A stretch of 64,000 nt of DNA. Source: Chaetoceros tenuissimus. Taxonomy: Eukaryota > Bacillariophyta > Thalassiosirophyceae > Chaetocerotales > Chaetocerotaceae. A model generated the notes under the pieces. That model was given only the letters and a program-made list of their open reading frames with translations. It ran no database searches and had not been told where the DNA came from. Both the position numbers and the translations under genes were made by a program. Location of the stretch: positions 620,001 to 684,000 of the forward strand of contig BLLK01000029.1 of assembly GCA_021927905.1 (NCBI GenBank). Direction: 5' to 3'. How positions within the stretch are numbered: the stretch's first letter is position 1; each line of letters opens with the position of its first letter. This document shows positions 23,596 to 32,810 of this stretch, in pieces.

Positions 23596-24375
23596 TTACA
23601 GAAATAAACCAATTGTAAGAATGATAGCAAACATACCCACGATGCCATAAAGAGGAATACTATCAAGGAAATCCACTAAACGTTTCATCTTGGACAAGAA
23701 TAAGAGCACAATTAAGAGGATGATGACTGTAGCACCAAGCGTTCCAACAAGCAATTCTTCTCCACTGAAAACTTTCCCAACAACAAGTGCTGGGAAATAT
23801 GAAATCTCATCCAATGCACCAAGTGCTGTCAAAGTGGCGACCATTCGGATCGATGGTTTCGTTGGAATATCTCTTCCTTCAGTACTACTGTCATCTGAAC
23901 TACTGCTACTGTCGTCATTTGCAACATCTCCTTCGATCTGAGCTGTTTCGCTAACCTCATCCTTCTTTTCTAAGAGAGCAGTCTCTTCATCATTTTCGTC
24001 TTCATTTTGCTTTTGTTTCTCTTCTTCTACCTCCGCAGCTTTTTTAGCAGCCATAGCCCTTCTTCTCCTTTTCATCAACTTCTTGACATATAAGAAACCA
24101 GCAATGCAATAGCAGATAATGGCTCCAGATAAACCAAGCACAAAAGATGGGTCCACTTTAGTTCCTCCAACTTTAAGCAAAAAATCCTTGAAAACTTCAG
24201 CAGCGATGACACATAGCACCGACAGTGTTTCAAGCGTTAGAATGAATGTAAGGGCATGGACTACTTTCGTTGAGGTGGGAAGCTGTGGACTAGAACAATA
24301 TGGAATGAGCCAAACAGCATCATCAATCGTCGTTGCAGTAATGAGAGCAGTTGCAGCAATTATTCCCGCAGTCAT
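23596..24375 (-). CDS. Multi-pass membrane protein, CadD/LysE-transporter-like (259 aa)
   Basis: A single-exon membrane protein. The two halves carry similar motifs: TTIDDAVWLIPYCSSP near residue 16 in helix 1, and GALDEISYFPALVVGK near residue 190. An acidic residue pair in the first helix of each half is typical of LysE-superfamily and CadD-type cation exporters with an inverted repeat. About three helices lie on each side of a charged cytosolic loop (residues about 100-175) that is Lys/Arg-rich first (KKLMKRRRRAMAAKK) and then very acidic and Ser-rich. Metal or small-cation export is a reasonable guess from the motifs, not demonstrated. No clear plastid signal. The gene starts at ATG 24375, upstream of and in the same orientation as the uncharacterised gene. 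Confidence 0.6.
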   Translation of the reverse strand: MTAGIIAATALITATTIDDAVWLIPYCSSPQLPTSTKVVHALTFILTLETLSVLCVIAAEVFKDFLLKVGGTKVDPSFVLGLSGAIICYCIAGFLYVKKLMKRRRRAMAAKKAAEVEEEKQKQNEDENDEETALLEKKDEVSETAQIEGDVANDDSSSSSDDSSTEGRDIPTKPSIRMVATLTALGALDEISYFPALVVGKVFSGEELLVGTLGATVIILLIVLLFLSKMKRLVDFLDSIPLYGIVGMFAIILTIGLFL

Positions 24376-24772
24376 TTCTTGATCTTGTTGATGAGTGTGA
24401 TTTTCAAGCGAAAGAAATGAGGTTTGATTAGAGGTTGTTGTTGTGAATACGTAGTTTAAGAGATGAAGATATCAATTCAGCTTAGTAAGTATGAGCCATC
24501 CTTTTACCTAACCATCTCGTCTAGGGGTTTCACCTATTTTAGTCCCATCTCTTGAACCGAAGCTTCCCCCTGCTTGCTTTACCTTCCTCTTTTTCACAAC
24601 TTGCTTCTTTTTGCTTCCTCTAATAAATGGGTTGATGAGATGATAAAGCTCTTCTTTTCTTGTGCTACACACTAATTCTTCTTATACCAGAGCTTATCAT
24701 TGATAGATAGAGATAAAACCCCGAATCTTGATTAGGAAATACTGAATATGAACATATATTTTAGTAGACGAG
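24376..24772. promoter_or_regulatory. Divergent promoter region, 397 bp
   Basis: Lies between the starts of the CadD-like gene (minus) and the GNAT gene (plus). Pyrimidine-rich around 24530-24610; no specific site recognised. Confidence 0.35.
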
Positions 24773-25624
24773 ATGGTTTCACATAAAAATGACTCTGACG
24801 TAAATGACAACACATCTCATTCGTTGTCCCAAGTCCCTCTGATTTTACAAGAAAAGAATCTGAAGTGTGTAGATTATACTCCAACGTCTGCAAAAAAACT
24901 TCTGGAAGATTATGGATATTTTGCAAATGAAGAAGATGTCCTATTCGATATTGAGCGGAATTTATTTGGTGCTTTCATAGACGATGATTATGAAGGACAA
25001 TTGCACCTTTCAGCTCTCCATAGTATCACACAATCAGATAAAGATGAAGAACCATTGGGCATCGCTTTCTGGAGACTTGTGCCAGATCATGAAATGAATG
25101 AATGGTTTGATTGGCAACATATAGGAAAGGCTTTGAGCAATCACAAAGGGAATGATTCATCCAACACAATGTGTAAAAAGAAGCGAATGGTCCGTAATAA
25201 TTCTGTTGAATCTATTCAGAAGATGGTGAATAGTATGCATTTACCGTCAGATGTGGTGAGGGATGAAGACAAGGGTCACGTTGAAATGAGCCACGCATGG
25301 ATAAAACTAGAGCTGATTGCAGTGAGAAAACATCACTGTGGGCACCATTTGGGGTCGTTACTTCTTGCATGCACTCTCTACAATGCTCACTGTAAATATG
25401 ATCAATCTAGAGTCCTTTTGCACATTGCTGGTGGTGAAGAAAATATCCCTGCTTTGAGATTGTACAATAGATTTGGATTTTTAAAACTTCGTTCGGGAAC
25501 AGCTTTTCATAAACCAGATCGTTTCTTGTATGTCCTTGGAGATATAAAATATTCATTGTCCCACCTTCTATGGAAAGATGATACTATATCGCATGATGAA
25601 GAAACACACATGAATACATCATGA
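24773..25624 (+). CDS. GNAT-family N-acetyltransferase (283 aa)
   Basis: A single-exon gene. The acetyl-CoA-binding core lies at about residues 175-245: LELIAVRKHHCGHHLGSLLL matches the V-x-x-x-x-(R/Q)-x-x-G-x-(G/A) pyrophosphate loop (here HHCGHHLG), and ENIPALRLYNRFGFLKL is the classic N-x-x-A-x-x-L-Y-x-x-x-G-F strand-helix. Residues 55-95 (DIERNLFGAFIDDDYEGQL, EPLGIAFWRLVPDHEMNEWFDW) supply the N-terminal strands. A basic, Ser-rich insert (KKKRMVRNNSVESIQK) sits between. GNAT enzymes transfer acetyl from acetyl-CoA to amines, including protein N-termini, lysines and small molecules; the acceptor here is unknown. No signal peptide, so it is probably cytosolic or nuclear. Confidence 0.85.
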   Translation: MVSHKNDSDVNDNTSHSLSQVPLILQEKNLKCVDYTPTSAKKLLEDYGYFANEEDVLFDIERNLFGAFIDDDYEGQLHLSALHSITQSDKDEEPLGIAFWRLVPDHEMNEWFDWQHIGKALSNHKGNDSSNTMCKKKRMVRNNSVESIQKMVNSMHLPSDVVRDEDKGHVEMSHAWIKLELIAVRKHHCGHHLGSLLLACTLYNAHCKYDQSRVLLHIAGGEENIPALRLYNRFGFLKLRSGTAFHKPDRFLYVLGDIKYSLSHLLWKDDTISHDEETHMNTS

Positions 25625-25695
25625 TTGTGGAAGTTTTAGAGGATACTTGCATAAAGTTGAAGTTAAATTAAAAATATCTAAGGATTATGATAGGA

Positions 25696-27020
25696 TCAAC
25701 GAGAACAACCACGAGTAAAATCAAAGGTTGCAGGAGCACCGGCATTAGTTTTGGCTACAAATTTATTGATTGAATCAAGCAAGTTCCAATCTTGGCATTT
25801 AATGCTGGAATCGATATTTTTCTCTTCTTCTTCAAACAAGTAATCAAATGCAGAACGAAAATTGTCTGGAGTTGCGGCAATCGGTGACGCAAAGTGGCTG
25901 GTAATGATGCGATCAAAGTCCCATGTTGTTTGTGTCTCTATCCATGATTTAACCTCATTTGGTGCTCTGGCATCCACCAATGCTCGGAGGATTGGTGCTC
26001 TGACCAAGCGATTTTTTATAGATTCATACCCAGGATACATATTATTATCATCTTGACGAAGGGGTAAAAAGACTGCTTGTAAGACAGTTCGAGGCCAAAA
26101 TGTTTCATCACCTACAGTACTTTCTTCGAAATATGTTTTGAAAATATCAGGCGCAGCGTCATTCACAAAAATAACAGAATCAGTGGCTACAAGAGTTCTT
26201 GTAGGTCGGTGACAAAATGCAACTTCAGATGTAGGTCCGCTTTTTTTGGTAAATCTACATATAATGTGGCAATATCGAATTCATCTATCCAGCTTGGAAC
26301 ATCACTTCCAAGGATACCATCCACTCGATATCCCATATTGCACCTTTCTTCAAGAGATTTCCCACATGTTCCTAGTACTCCATATTGTCCCGGTGAAACC
26401 CAAACCTTAGCATCTGGGTAACGCCGGGTGAAAGGTTTCATTGGAGCTTTATGTTCAAATGCGTTACATGGTAAAACAATATGCTCAACTGGAGCATTTA
26501 AGTCATCCAATAAGGCGCATAGTTCCCCGGTTGGAAACTGGGGTGAATTTACCCACAACCCACCACTTTCTAATTTGATTACGTTCGAACGAATGGTAGC
26601 AGTCACATTCGAAAAAGTGAGTAACTGCTCAAAAGCCCATGCATTTCTCCCAAGTGTATATCGATACGTTGCTCGTTTGTTGAAGGGTGGAGTTAAAGCT
26701 GGGAAACAAAATTGACCAGCAGTAGGATTGGTTGCAACTTCCAAAGCTTCTACAAGTTTTGGAGTAAAAGTTTTGGGGTTAGCAACTATATCTGAAGCAC
26801 TGGCTAGCTCACTTGTAGCAAAAATAGACGCGGATGCTATTCCAGTTACAGCCAGAACTTCTCTTCTGCTGTTGGATAGCCCTGCATAAAGAGAAGTAGT
26901 AGTAGCTAGAGGACTTTTGCGAGGCAGTGAAATGCTTGGCAAGCCATTACACGACTCTAGGTTCCACAGAAGGAGAAATAGAAATGTACTGAAGAGAGGT
27001 AAGGAGCAAATTCTGATCAT
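25696..27020 (-). CDS. DUF4336-family protein with Tat-like thylakoid signal; frame broken at a 7-A run
   Basis: The first segment (27020 to about 26241) starts with a signal peptide (MIRICSLPLFSTFLFLLLW...). A plastid-transit-like Ser/Lys stretch follows, then a twin-arginine lumen signal SNSRREVLAVTGIASASIFA near residues 50-70. The enzyme-like domain includes RNAWAFEQLLTFSNVTATIRSNVIKLESGGLWVNSPQFP, VEHIVLPCNAFEHK and DAKVWVSPGQYG, as in DUF4336, which looks metallo-hydrolase-like. In that frame the protein would stop at 26187. The homologous continuation (EVAFCHRPTRTLVATDS, then VNDAAPDIF... to 25696) is in the -1 frame. The switch point is the run of seven T's at 26241-26247 (A's on the coding strand), where the codons are CCA AAA AAA GCG. 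One missing A in the assembly, a real frameshift, or -1 slippage on A-AAA-AAA would all explain it. Confidence 0.8.
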
Positions 27021-27350
27021 GAGAAAAATAAAAGTAGATGAAATGAATGATATTGGATATGATAAAAGGTGAACTATTATCTATTATTGGAATACTCTGT
27101 TCAAATTAATAATGCTAACAAACTCAATACTGAGACAGTCGTACTGTCAACTTTTAAATAAGAGCCTTTTAGGATCTTTAGATTTGTCATGATGATGATT
27201 CAATTCACGGCACATCTCGTCATGGCGTCTGTGTGTTGATATACCTAATACATTACCTACTTTTTGTTTCATATTCTCTGCATCATACCTGCATTAGACA
27301 TACTTAGCCTAGCTAGACTAAATATAGAGTTCATCTTGTATAAAAAAGAA
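27021..27350. promoter_or_regulatory. Divergent promoter region, 330 bp
   Basis: Between the DUF4336 gene (minus) and the lipoxygenase-like gene (plus). GACAGT-CGT-ACTGTC at 27134-27148 is a small perfect hairpin or palindromic site; nothing else seen. Confidence 0.35.
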
Positions 27351-28997
27351 ATGTCTGTATGCTTCAATTCATTGTATAAAAGGATATTCCTCGCTAAAAT
27401 TAAAAAGGCAAATAACATCAGCGTAGAAACTGAGAACACCCTTCTTGAAGCATGTGATCCTCTGACATTGAGTGCCACTGCTATTTTACCTCAAGACTAT
27501 ATTAAGCAAAATGCTAAACCACCTACAGATGATCAAGTTAAAACAGGAGATGTAGATCTGGGGTGGAAGAAAATTGATGGAGAATGGATTCGAACTGAGC
27601 TGAAAGAATATGATAAACGTGTTTCACCGAACTTTGAAACGTCGATTCTCGGCGAAGACGACCTTTTCACCACATATACATGCTTTGAAAAATGTGTTGG
27701 TAAAACTATCCGATCAAAAATTATCCATCCTTTGATAGATACCGCAGTTTATGTCGAAGATAATACCATACTTCAGGAAACTTTGTTGGGGGAAGGTCAA
27801 GCACAACCGGAATCATATAATACAGATTTTAACATGCAAACGGATGAATCTTTCAGTAGAATTTTCTTCTACGGACTTGGGGCTGTTCTATTGTGTGAAG
27901 AAAGTAATAATGATATCACGAGACTAGATTTAGGCCCATACATGGTCGACATCCCACTCCAAGAATTAGAAGTTCGAGATGGTTTCCGGAGGTACGGCTG
28001 CAGAATCCACTTTGATGATAATCAAATAGTCTCTGCAATTCATGACTATGCAAAGAACAAAACCTACAAGAGAAATGATAAAGACTGGCAAGAAGCAAAA
28101 TGGTTAGCAAAAGTCAATACCTTCTTTTTGGTGACGGTCAAACATCATTTAATTTGGACCCATCTTGTGGTTTCAAATGTTACAACAAGGGAGACAATCG
28201 TTCATTTACCACCTGACCATCCACTCCGAAGACTACTTACAATTTTTACTTATAGGAGTACTGAAATAAATACAAGTGCTTTTGACGTTCTCATTCCAGA
28301 GAACTCATTGCTTCATCGAGCATGTGCACTTGAGTACCCATCAATGGTATCAATGTTTGATACAGCCTATGTCACATCAAATGCATACGAACCGTTTGTG
28401 GAAAGAAAAGTCAAACCAGAATTGGTAACATTGAGTAAACAGGGTAAATTTCCATACCTATCAGAAGGTTTTGAATATTATGAAATTGTTGATGCATTTG
28501 TCCGCGATTGGATCACAGAAGCTGGTACGGAGAATATACTGGATGAAAGTGCAATGCTATTCTACGATGCAATGAGAGATCACAGTTTTGGACAAAAATA
28601 CGTGATACCGAGTTATCAGGGTACTGAAGGCATGATAAAACTCCTCTCACAAATAATTTTCAGTGTGACTGCGATGCATGAACTTGTCGGGACTGTCGTT
28701 GATTACACAAGTGATATCAATCGGGCTGGATTTCGCATTGGAAATACAGAAAAAGTTACAATCGATGTACAATCACTGTTATTGACGAGTATAATTGCTG
28801 CCTCCACGTCTTTGCGAATGCCTTCTCTCATGGAGCCATATCCCAACTTCTTTTACGGATGGGAAAGAAAAGTTTGGGATAGATTTCTCTCAAAGTTAAA
28901 AGATCAATCTAAGAAGGTTGAAGAAGCAGAGAAAAATAGAAAGTTTGAGTTTAAGTATTTCGATCCGTGTCGGTTTGAATGTTCCGTTTCATTGTAA
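27351..28997 (+). CDS. Lipoxygenase-like protein (548 aa)
   Basis: A single-exon gene. ATG 27351 is used because the further upstream open frame has only a TTG. The C-terminal two thirds match the layout of the lipoxygenase catalytic domain. At residues 265-271, HHLIWTH gives the H-x4-H iron-ligand pair (His266, His271). It is followed by TRETIVHLPPDHPLRRLLTIFTYRSTEIN, equivalent to the HP(I/L)xxLLxPH region. At residue 443, TAMHELVGTVVDY aligns with the HAAVNFGQY helix and its third His. The usual Asn four residues after that His is Gly here (447), and the protein ends in VSL instead of the usual C-terminal Ile. Lipoxygenases oxygenate polyunsaturated fatty acids, the entry to diatom oxylipins. 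With divergent ligands, activity is uncertain. No plastid signal is obvious. Confidence 0.6.
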   Translation: MSVCFNSLYKRIFLAKIKKANNISVETENTLLEACDPLTLSATAILPQDYIKQNAKPPTDDQVKTGDVDLGWKKIDGEWIRTELKEYDKRVSPNFETSILGEDDLFTTYTCFEKCVGKTIRSKIIHPLIDTAVYVEDNTILQETLLGEGQAQPESYNTDFNMQTDESFSRIFFYGLGAVLLCEESNNDITRLDLGPYMVDIPLQELEVRDGFRRYGCRIHFDDNQIVSAIHDYAKNKTYKRNDKDWQEAKWLAKVNTFFLVTVKHHLIWTHLVVSNVTTRETIVHLPPDHPLRRLLTIFTYRSTEINTSAFDVLIPENSLLHRACALEYPSMVSMFDTAYVTSNAYEPFVERKVKPELVTLSKQGKFPYLSEGFEYYEIVDAFVRDWITEAGTENILDESAMLFYDAMRDHSFGQKYVIPSYQGTEGMIKLLSQIIFSVTAMHELVGTVVDYTSDINRAGFRIGNTEKVTIDVQSLLLTSIIAASTSLRMPSLMEPYPNFFYGWERKVWDRFLSKLKDQSKKVEEAEKNRKFEFKYFDPCRFECSVSL

Positions 28998-29026
28998 ATG
29001 TATTATATTAACTTATCACAATGTTT

Positions 29027-29575
29027 TTACTTGCAAATCCCTCCCTCTGTCGGTACTGCATTAGGAATGAATCCATAATCACTAATTTGAAACACGAGAA
29101 CAACCAATCCAACTGCAATAGCGAGAAAAGAGAGACCTTCTGCCAAACCAAGCACACCCTTTAGACCACTGCCTGTTTTAACCTTTGTATATATGGAAAA
29201 TGCAGCTATTGCACTTACACCCAAGTATGATATTCCTTCAAGAGCTCCAATAATTCCATATGGTCCTGCAGGGAGGCCACAACCTGTTGTTTTTAAAACA
29301 TACTCACTAATGAATACAATTAGTGACATCTTCGTTCCAACCACTCCAAGGATAGTCTCATCTTTAGAACTAAACGTAGTCCCATTGCTCTCTTTGGCTG
29401 CCAACACTGTACTCTTCGTATTAAAATGTATATATTCATCATATCTAAACTCCGATGGTTTGATCAAAGTTTGTCTACGAAAGGAAGGGTTTCTTGAACT
29501 TGAAAAGGATTCTATGGATACTACCACGAAGCTAATCAACAAGAAAATCTTCACGAGTGTTGGATATGCACGCAT
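29027..29575 (-). CDS. Small plastid-targeted membrane protein, unknown (182 aa)
   Basis: A single-exon gene, tail-to-tail with the lipoxygenase-like gene (29 bp between stops). The N-terminus is a signal peptide (MRAYPTLVKIFLLISFVVVS) followed by IESFSSSRNPSFRRQ, where the S-F junction fits the diatom plastid cleavage pattern. The mature part has about three transmembrane helices at residues 83-95, 108-130 and 146-165. Between the first two lies the distinctive loop TGCGLPAGPYGIIGALEGISYLG. It ends in NAVPTEGGICK. I do not recognise a characterised family. A thylakoid or envelope membrane location is inferred from the signal and helices. Confidence 0.75.
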   Translation of the reverse strand: MRAYPTLVKIFLLISFVVVSIESFSSSRNPSFRRQTLIKPSEFRYDEYIHFNTKSTVLAAKESNGTTFSSKDETILGVVGTKMSLIVFISEYVLKTTGCGLPAGPYGIIGALEGISYLGVSAIAAFSIYTKVKTGSGLKGVLGLAEGLSFLAIAVGLVVLVFQISDYGFIPNAVPTEGGICK

Positions 29576-29914
29576 TGTAAAAGAATCGAGAAGTTGAGTA
29601 TGAGTGCTGGTGAGTTAGATCGAATTGATGCCAATTAGTACAAAACAGAAAAGATGGTGTAGTGAAAAAATGCAACATCATCATAAAATAGAAAGAGAAA
29701 AAAAGAAAAAGATGTTTGTTTTTGTCTAATGCTAAATTAGTATAACTAAGATGATTTCAGAGCTAAATGCCTTTGCAACGGAAGAATCAAAACAGGACTA
29801 ACAGTGGAACGGAAGAATGCCCGCATAAAACAATTCTCTTCTTTTCTCTGTTTGTACTGAATGCATTGTTTCCTTTTGGAACAAAACTACATTGCAGAAA
29901 TATAGTTTCCACCA
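29576..29914. promoter_or_regulatory. Divergent promoter region, 339 bp
   Basis: Between the small plastid gene (minus) and the glutathione-transferase-like gene (plus). A 60-codon frame (29767-29949) overlaps the next gene's start and is not credited. No site recognised. Confidence 0.35.
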
Positions 29915-31819
29915 ATGAAGCCACTCTACTACAATACAACTCGCAATGATGATGCGGAGATCAATGTGGACATCATGTATTCAATCATAGGTGTCAAAGA
30001 AGCACCGGAACTTCCTCTTCGACAGGAATTACTTATTCAAGGAATTGAAGCGGTCTACATGGCGAAAGGAATTGGCCAAAAGGTCGTTTCAAAGGAACAA
30101 AAGAAACGAGAAAGAAAATTGTTAGACCAATTGAAACATATTGAGACAAAGTTAGAGCATAAAAAAACATATCGAAAAAGTGCAAAGCGAGAGAAAGCTC
30201 ATGCTTTGATAAAGGAACTAAGAATACAGATGGAACATTGTGCACGGACAATAAGTTATGAACAATATGTCGCTGAACTTAAAAACTTGAATAATAATAC
30301 AACCGAGGATCGTAGAGATGATATTGAAAAAGAGCAAAGGTACACAGCTCAAGATGATAGCTTTACTAATCATGATGGAAGCGTAAACAAAGGACATGTC
30401 GAGAGTAAACTCATTCAGGCATTAGAGATTCTAGAAGATACTGGTTCTGATGCCCTGCTCTCAGAAGATAGTTCTGATCAGAATACAAGTGGTTCCCTCT
30501 TATCCGAGGATGATACGCTCAATACAATTGATATGATCAATAATACTGTGAGATCATTAAATACAAGTCATGATTCCTTGAGTACTTTGGAAGATGCATT
30601 TGATGACCAAAAGAAAAGCAACGACACCCACTCCGCAATAGCATCAATATCAGGCAACACCACCAAGTCATTTCAGACTACTGGTACTGGTGTCACTATA
30701 TTAGCATCAAATACTGCAAAAAAGACGATATTGAGAAGAGGGAAATCTGATGATTCATACCTTTCCACGAGAAGTAGTTCTGTTCGATTTAAAGATGTAA
30801 AGCCATCTGTTGAAGATAGTTTAGCAAAAGCTCGTGCTTTAATTGATAATGCAAGAGATGTAAAGAGAACATTCAGCAATGACTCCAATGGTTCTGCCAT
30901 TAGGCCTTCAGGATCGTACAAAGATGTCGAAACTGCATCATTCCAGCTTGAAGATTTGAAAGAAGACGAAGATAGACTTCATTTATTCGTGAATCACGCA
31001 TGCAATTTCAGTCATAGCGTTTTGCTTTCTCGCGCAGTAAAAGGATTGCAAAATGTCATTAGCGTCTCCTTTGTTGATTGTTCTTGGCAAGCGCAGCAAG
31101 TATGGGATGCAGATGCTGCACTTAATCCTGATTATGATGTAAGCTTTTGGTGCATAGAAAAAGAAGCAAAAAGTGATGATCCTGCGTATCAATCTTTAGA
31201 AAAGGAGGTTTTATTACAGAGCGAAGGAGGAACAAAGGTACCTTTGCTTTATGACAAATTGAGCAGAAAAGTGATTAGCAACAACTCCGCTGAAATCATG
31301 TACATTTTCAATTTCAGTTTGAATCATGTAGCAAAAAGACCTAGAGTGAATCTCTTTCCTCCTGGTATTAAAGAGGAAAGTGATAGGATGAATCAATGGC
31401 TACAGTCTTCATTAGTGCTTTCAGTATACCAGTGTGGATTGGCAAAGTCGCAAAAGCAATATAATGACGCAATTGAAAAACTCACAAATACACTGGATAA
31501 GGCAGAATCCATTGTGGGTCAACGTGGATTTTTAATTGGAGAAAAGCTCACAGTCTCAGATGTAAGATTATTTTCAATTCTAATTCGATTTGATGAGATA
31601 TATCGAATTCTTTTTCACACAAATACACGAAAAATATCATCAATGCCAGCTTTGATGAGTTACATGAAAGACATATACAATATTGATGGTGTCAAGGACA
31701 CCTGCGATTTCTTGTCCATGAAGAAGGAGTACTTCAGTGCTCGATGTGAAGGAGAGAAAGGATACATCGTGCCTCGAGGGGGCGAGTTCATTCGGCTGCT
31801 ACAACAATTGACATTATAG
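29915..31819 (+). CDS. Glutathionyl-hydroquinone-reductase-like (Xi-class GST) protein with long N-terminal extension (634 aa)
   Basis: A single-exon gene. The C-terminal ~290 residues match the Omega/Xi-class GST fold of ECM4/YqjG-type glutathionyl-hydroquinone reductases. Matches are LHLFVNHACNFSHSVLLSRAVKGL (thioredoxin-like strand and active-site region), TKVPLLYDKLSRKVISNNSAEIMYIFN (cis-Pro and glutathione-binding NNxSxEI) and LTVSDVRLFSILIRFDEIY in the helical domain. The family's CPWA motif is CNFS here: the cysteine remains but Pro-Trp-Ala is lost, so catalysis may be altered. The first ~345 residues are unlike the family: a basic coiled coil (KEQKKRERKLLDQLKHIETKLEHKKTYRK) and a Ser/Asp-rich disordered stretch. 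No organelle signal at the N-terminus. Confidence 0.8.
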   Translation: MKPLYYNTTRNDDAEINVDIMYSIIGVKEAPELPLRQELLIQGIEAVYMAKGIGQKVVSKEQKKRERKLLDQLKHIETKLEHKKTYRKSAKREKAHALIKELRIQMEHCARTISYEQYVAELKNLNNNTTEDRRDDIEKEQRYTAQDDSFTNHDGSVNKGHVESKLIQALEILEDTGSDALLSEDSSDQNTSGSLLSEDDTLNTIDMINNTVRSLNTSHDSLSTLEDAFDDQKKSNDTHSAIASISGNTTKSFQTTGTGVTILASNTAKKTILRRGKSDDSYLSTRSSSVRFKDVKPSVEDSLAKARALIDNARDVKRTFSNDSNGSAIRPSGSYKDVETASFQLEDLKEDEDRLHLFVNHACNFSHSVLLSRAVKGLQNVISVSFVDCSWQAQQVWDADAALNPDYDVSFWCIEKEAKSDDPAYQSLEKEVLLQSEGGTKVPLLYDKLSRKVISNNSAEIMYIFNFSLNHVAKRPRVNLFPPGIKEESDRMNQWLQSSLVLSVYQCGLAKSQKQYNDAIEKLTNTLDKAESIVGQRGFLIGEKLTVSDVRLFSILIRFDEIYRILFHTNTRKISSMPALMSYMKDIYNIDGVKDTCDFLSMKKEYFSARCEGEKGYIVPRGGEFIRLLQQLTL

Positions 31820-31873
31820 AACTATTTAAAAATAATGTAAAAGTGTAAATTGCCTTCTTAAATGCGAATATGT

Positions 31874-32810
31874 CTACTCGAAGCCAGGATTTGTTTCTGG
31901 CAATTCAAATCCGATAGCCCGCAACACCTCCATGACGATTAATTTGAACCAATACAATTGCAAAAAACTCAATAGAGCACAGCATGTTAAAATGAGATAA
32001 AGACAACAGTTCAAGCCAGGCCGAAATTTGTTACTGACTCCAGTACTCAAGCAGTAATACCCATCTTTCCATAATTGCTTTGTAGTTTTCAGCCATAGGT
32101 AAACTCTGTAGTAGGTAAATGTTACTGCAAACAGTGGACCACTCAGGTCTTGAGCGATTGCAAAAAGTGATCCTTGAGCAGGAGGGAAGTATTTCGAAAT
32201 TGACATGACCAGAAGCGGTAGACTTGAAACCTCGGAAAGTGCCAGATAAAAGACACTGTAATAATAGTAATACTGGTAACGAAGGGCAATATAACTGACT
32301 AATGCTGCAACAAAATGATGGCCAAGCATGATTGCAGAAGAAAACTCTTTGATGCCTGGAGTGAAAACTAACCCCCACAGCTGGATTGTCATACTTACAC
32401 ATGCTATCAACTCCGATTCCTCAGAAAATCCAAATACGCGGCCTTCTGGAGTCTGCGGAAAAGTTTTCATGGGTGTTTTACGAAAGTGGTAGCTTCTGAT
32501 TGCAATAAATGATTGCCATAGAAAAGTACATGCATTAACAAATTCAAAAGCAAATATTTCAGGACGCTTACAGTCTCCCTCAGCTGGACAAAACTTGGGC
32601 GCAGGTACCAAATATGACCCCTTTGTTGATTCAAGAAATAGATGTATGAGTTTTAGTATACAATTGATACTCATGCCTTTCATTCTCACTTACTGGAACA
32701 AGAGCAATTAGAAAAACAAGTGTCATTAGACAGAAAATTTTCACTGCTGTCACCTTCTTCCTTTCAAAACCATTGTTATACGCCGGCGCAACTTCGCTCT
32801 TTTCGCACAT
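31874..32810 (-). CDS. TLC-domain multi-pass membrane protein, two exons (287 aa)
   Basis: Exon 1 is 32810-32694 (39 codons, MCEKSEVAPAYNNGFERKK then a hydrophobic helix VKIFCLMTLVFLIALVP). Exon 2 is 32620-31874, joined in phase 0 over a 73-bp intron. About six to eight membrane segments. The TRAM-LAG1-CLN8-type core is EFSSAIMLGHHFVAALVSYIAL with its HH pair, then YYSVFYLALSEVSSLPLL and a later GPLFAVTFTYYRVYLWL. TLC proteins include ceramide synthases and membrane lipid sensors. This one lacks an obvious Lag1p HHxxTxxL motif, so it is nearer the TMEM56/TLCD group. Likely in ER or plasma membrane. It is tail-to-tail with the GST-like gene (54 bp between stops). Confidence 0.75.

Noticed and set aside
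29767-29949. 60-codon plus-strand frame with a hydrophobic run
   Set aside because: Overlaps the start of the longer GST-like gene in another frame and shows no family signature.
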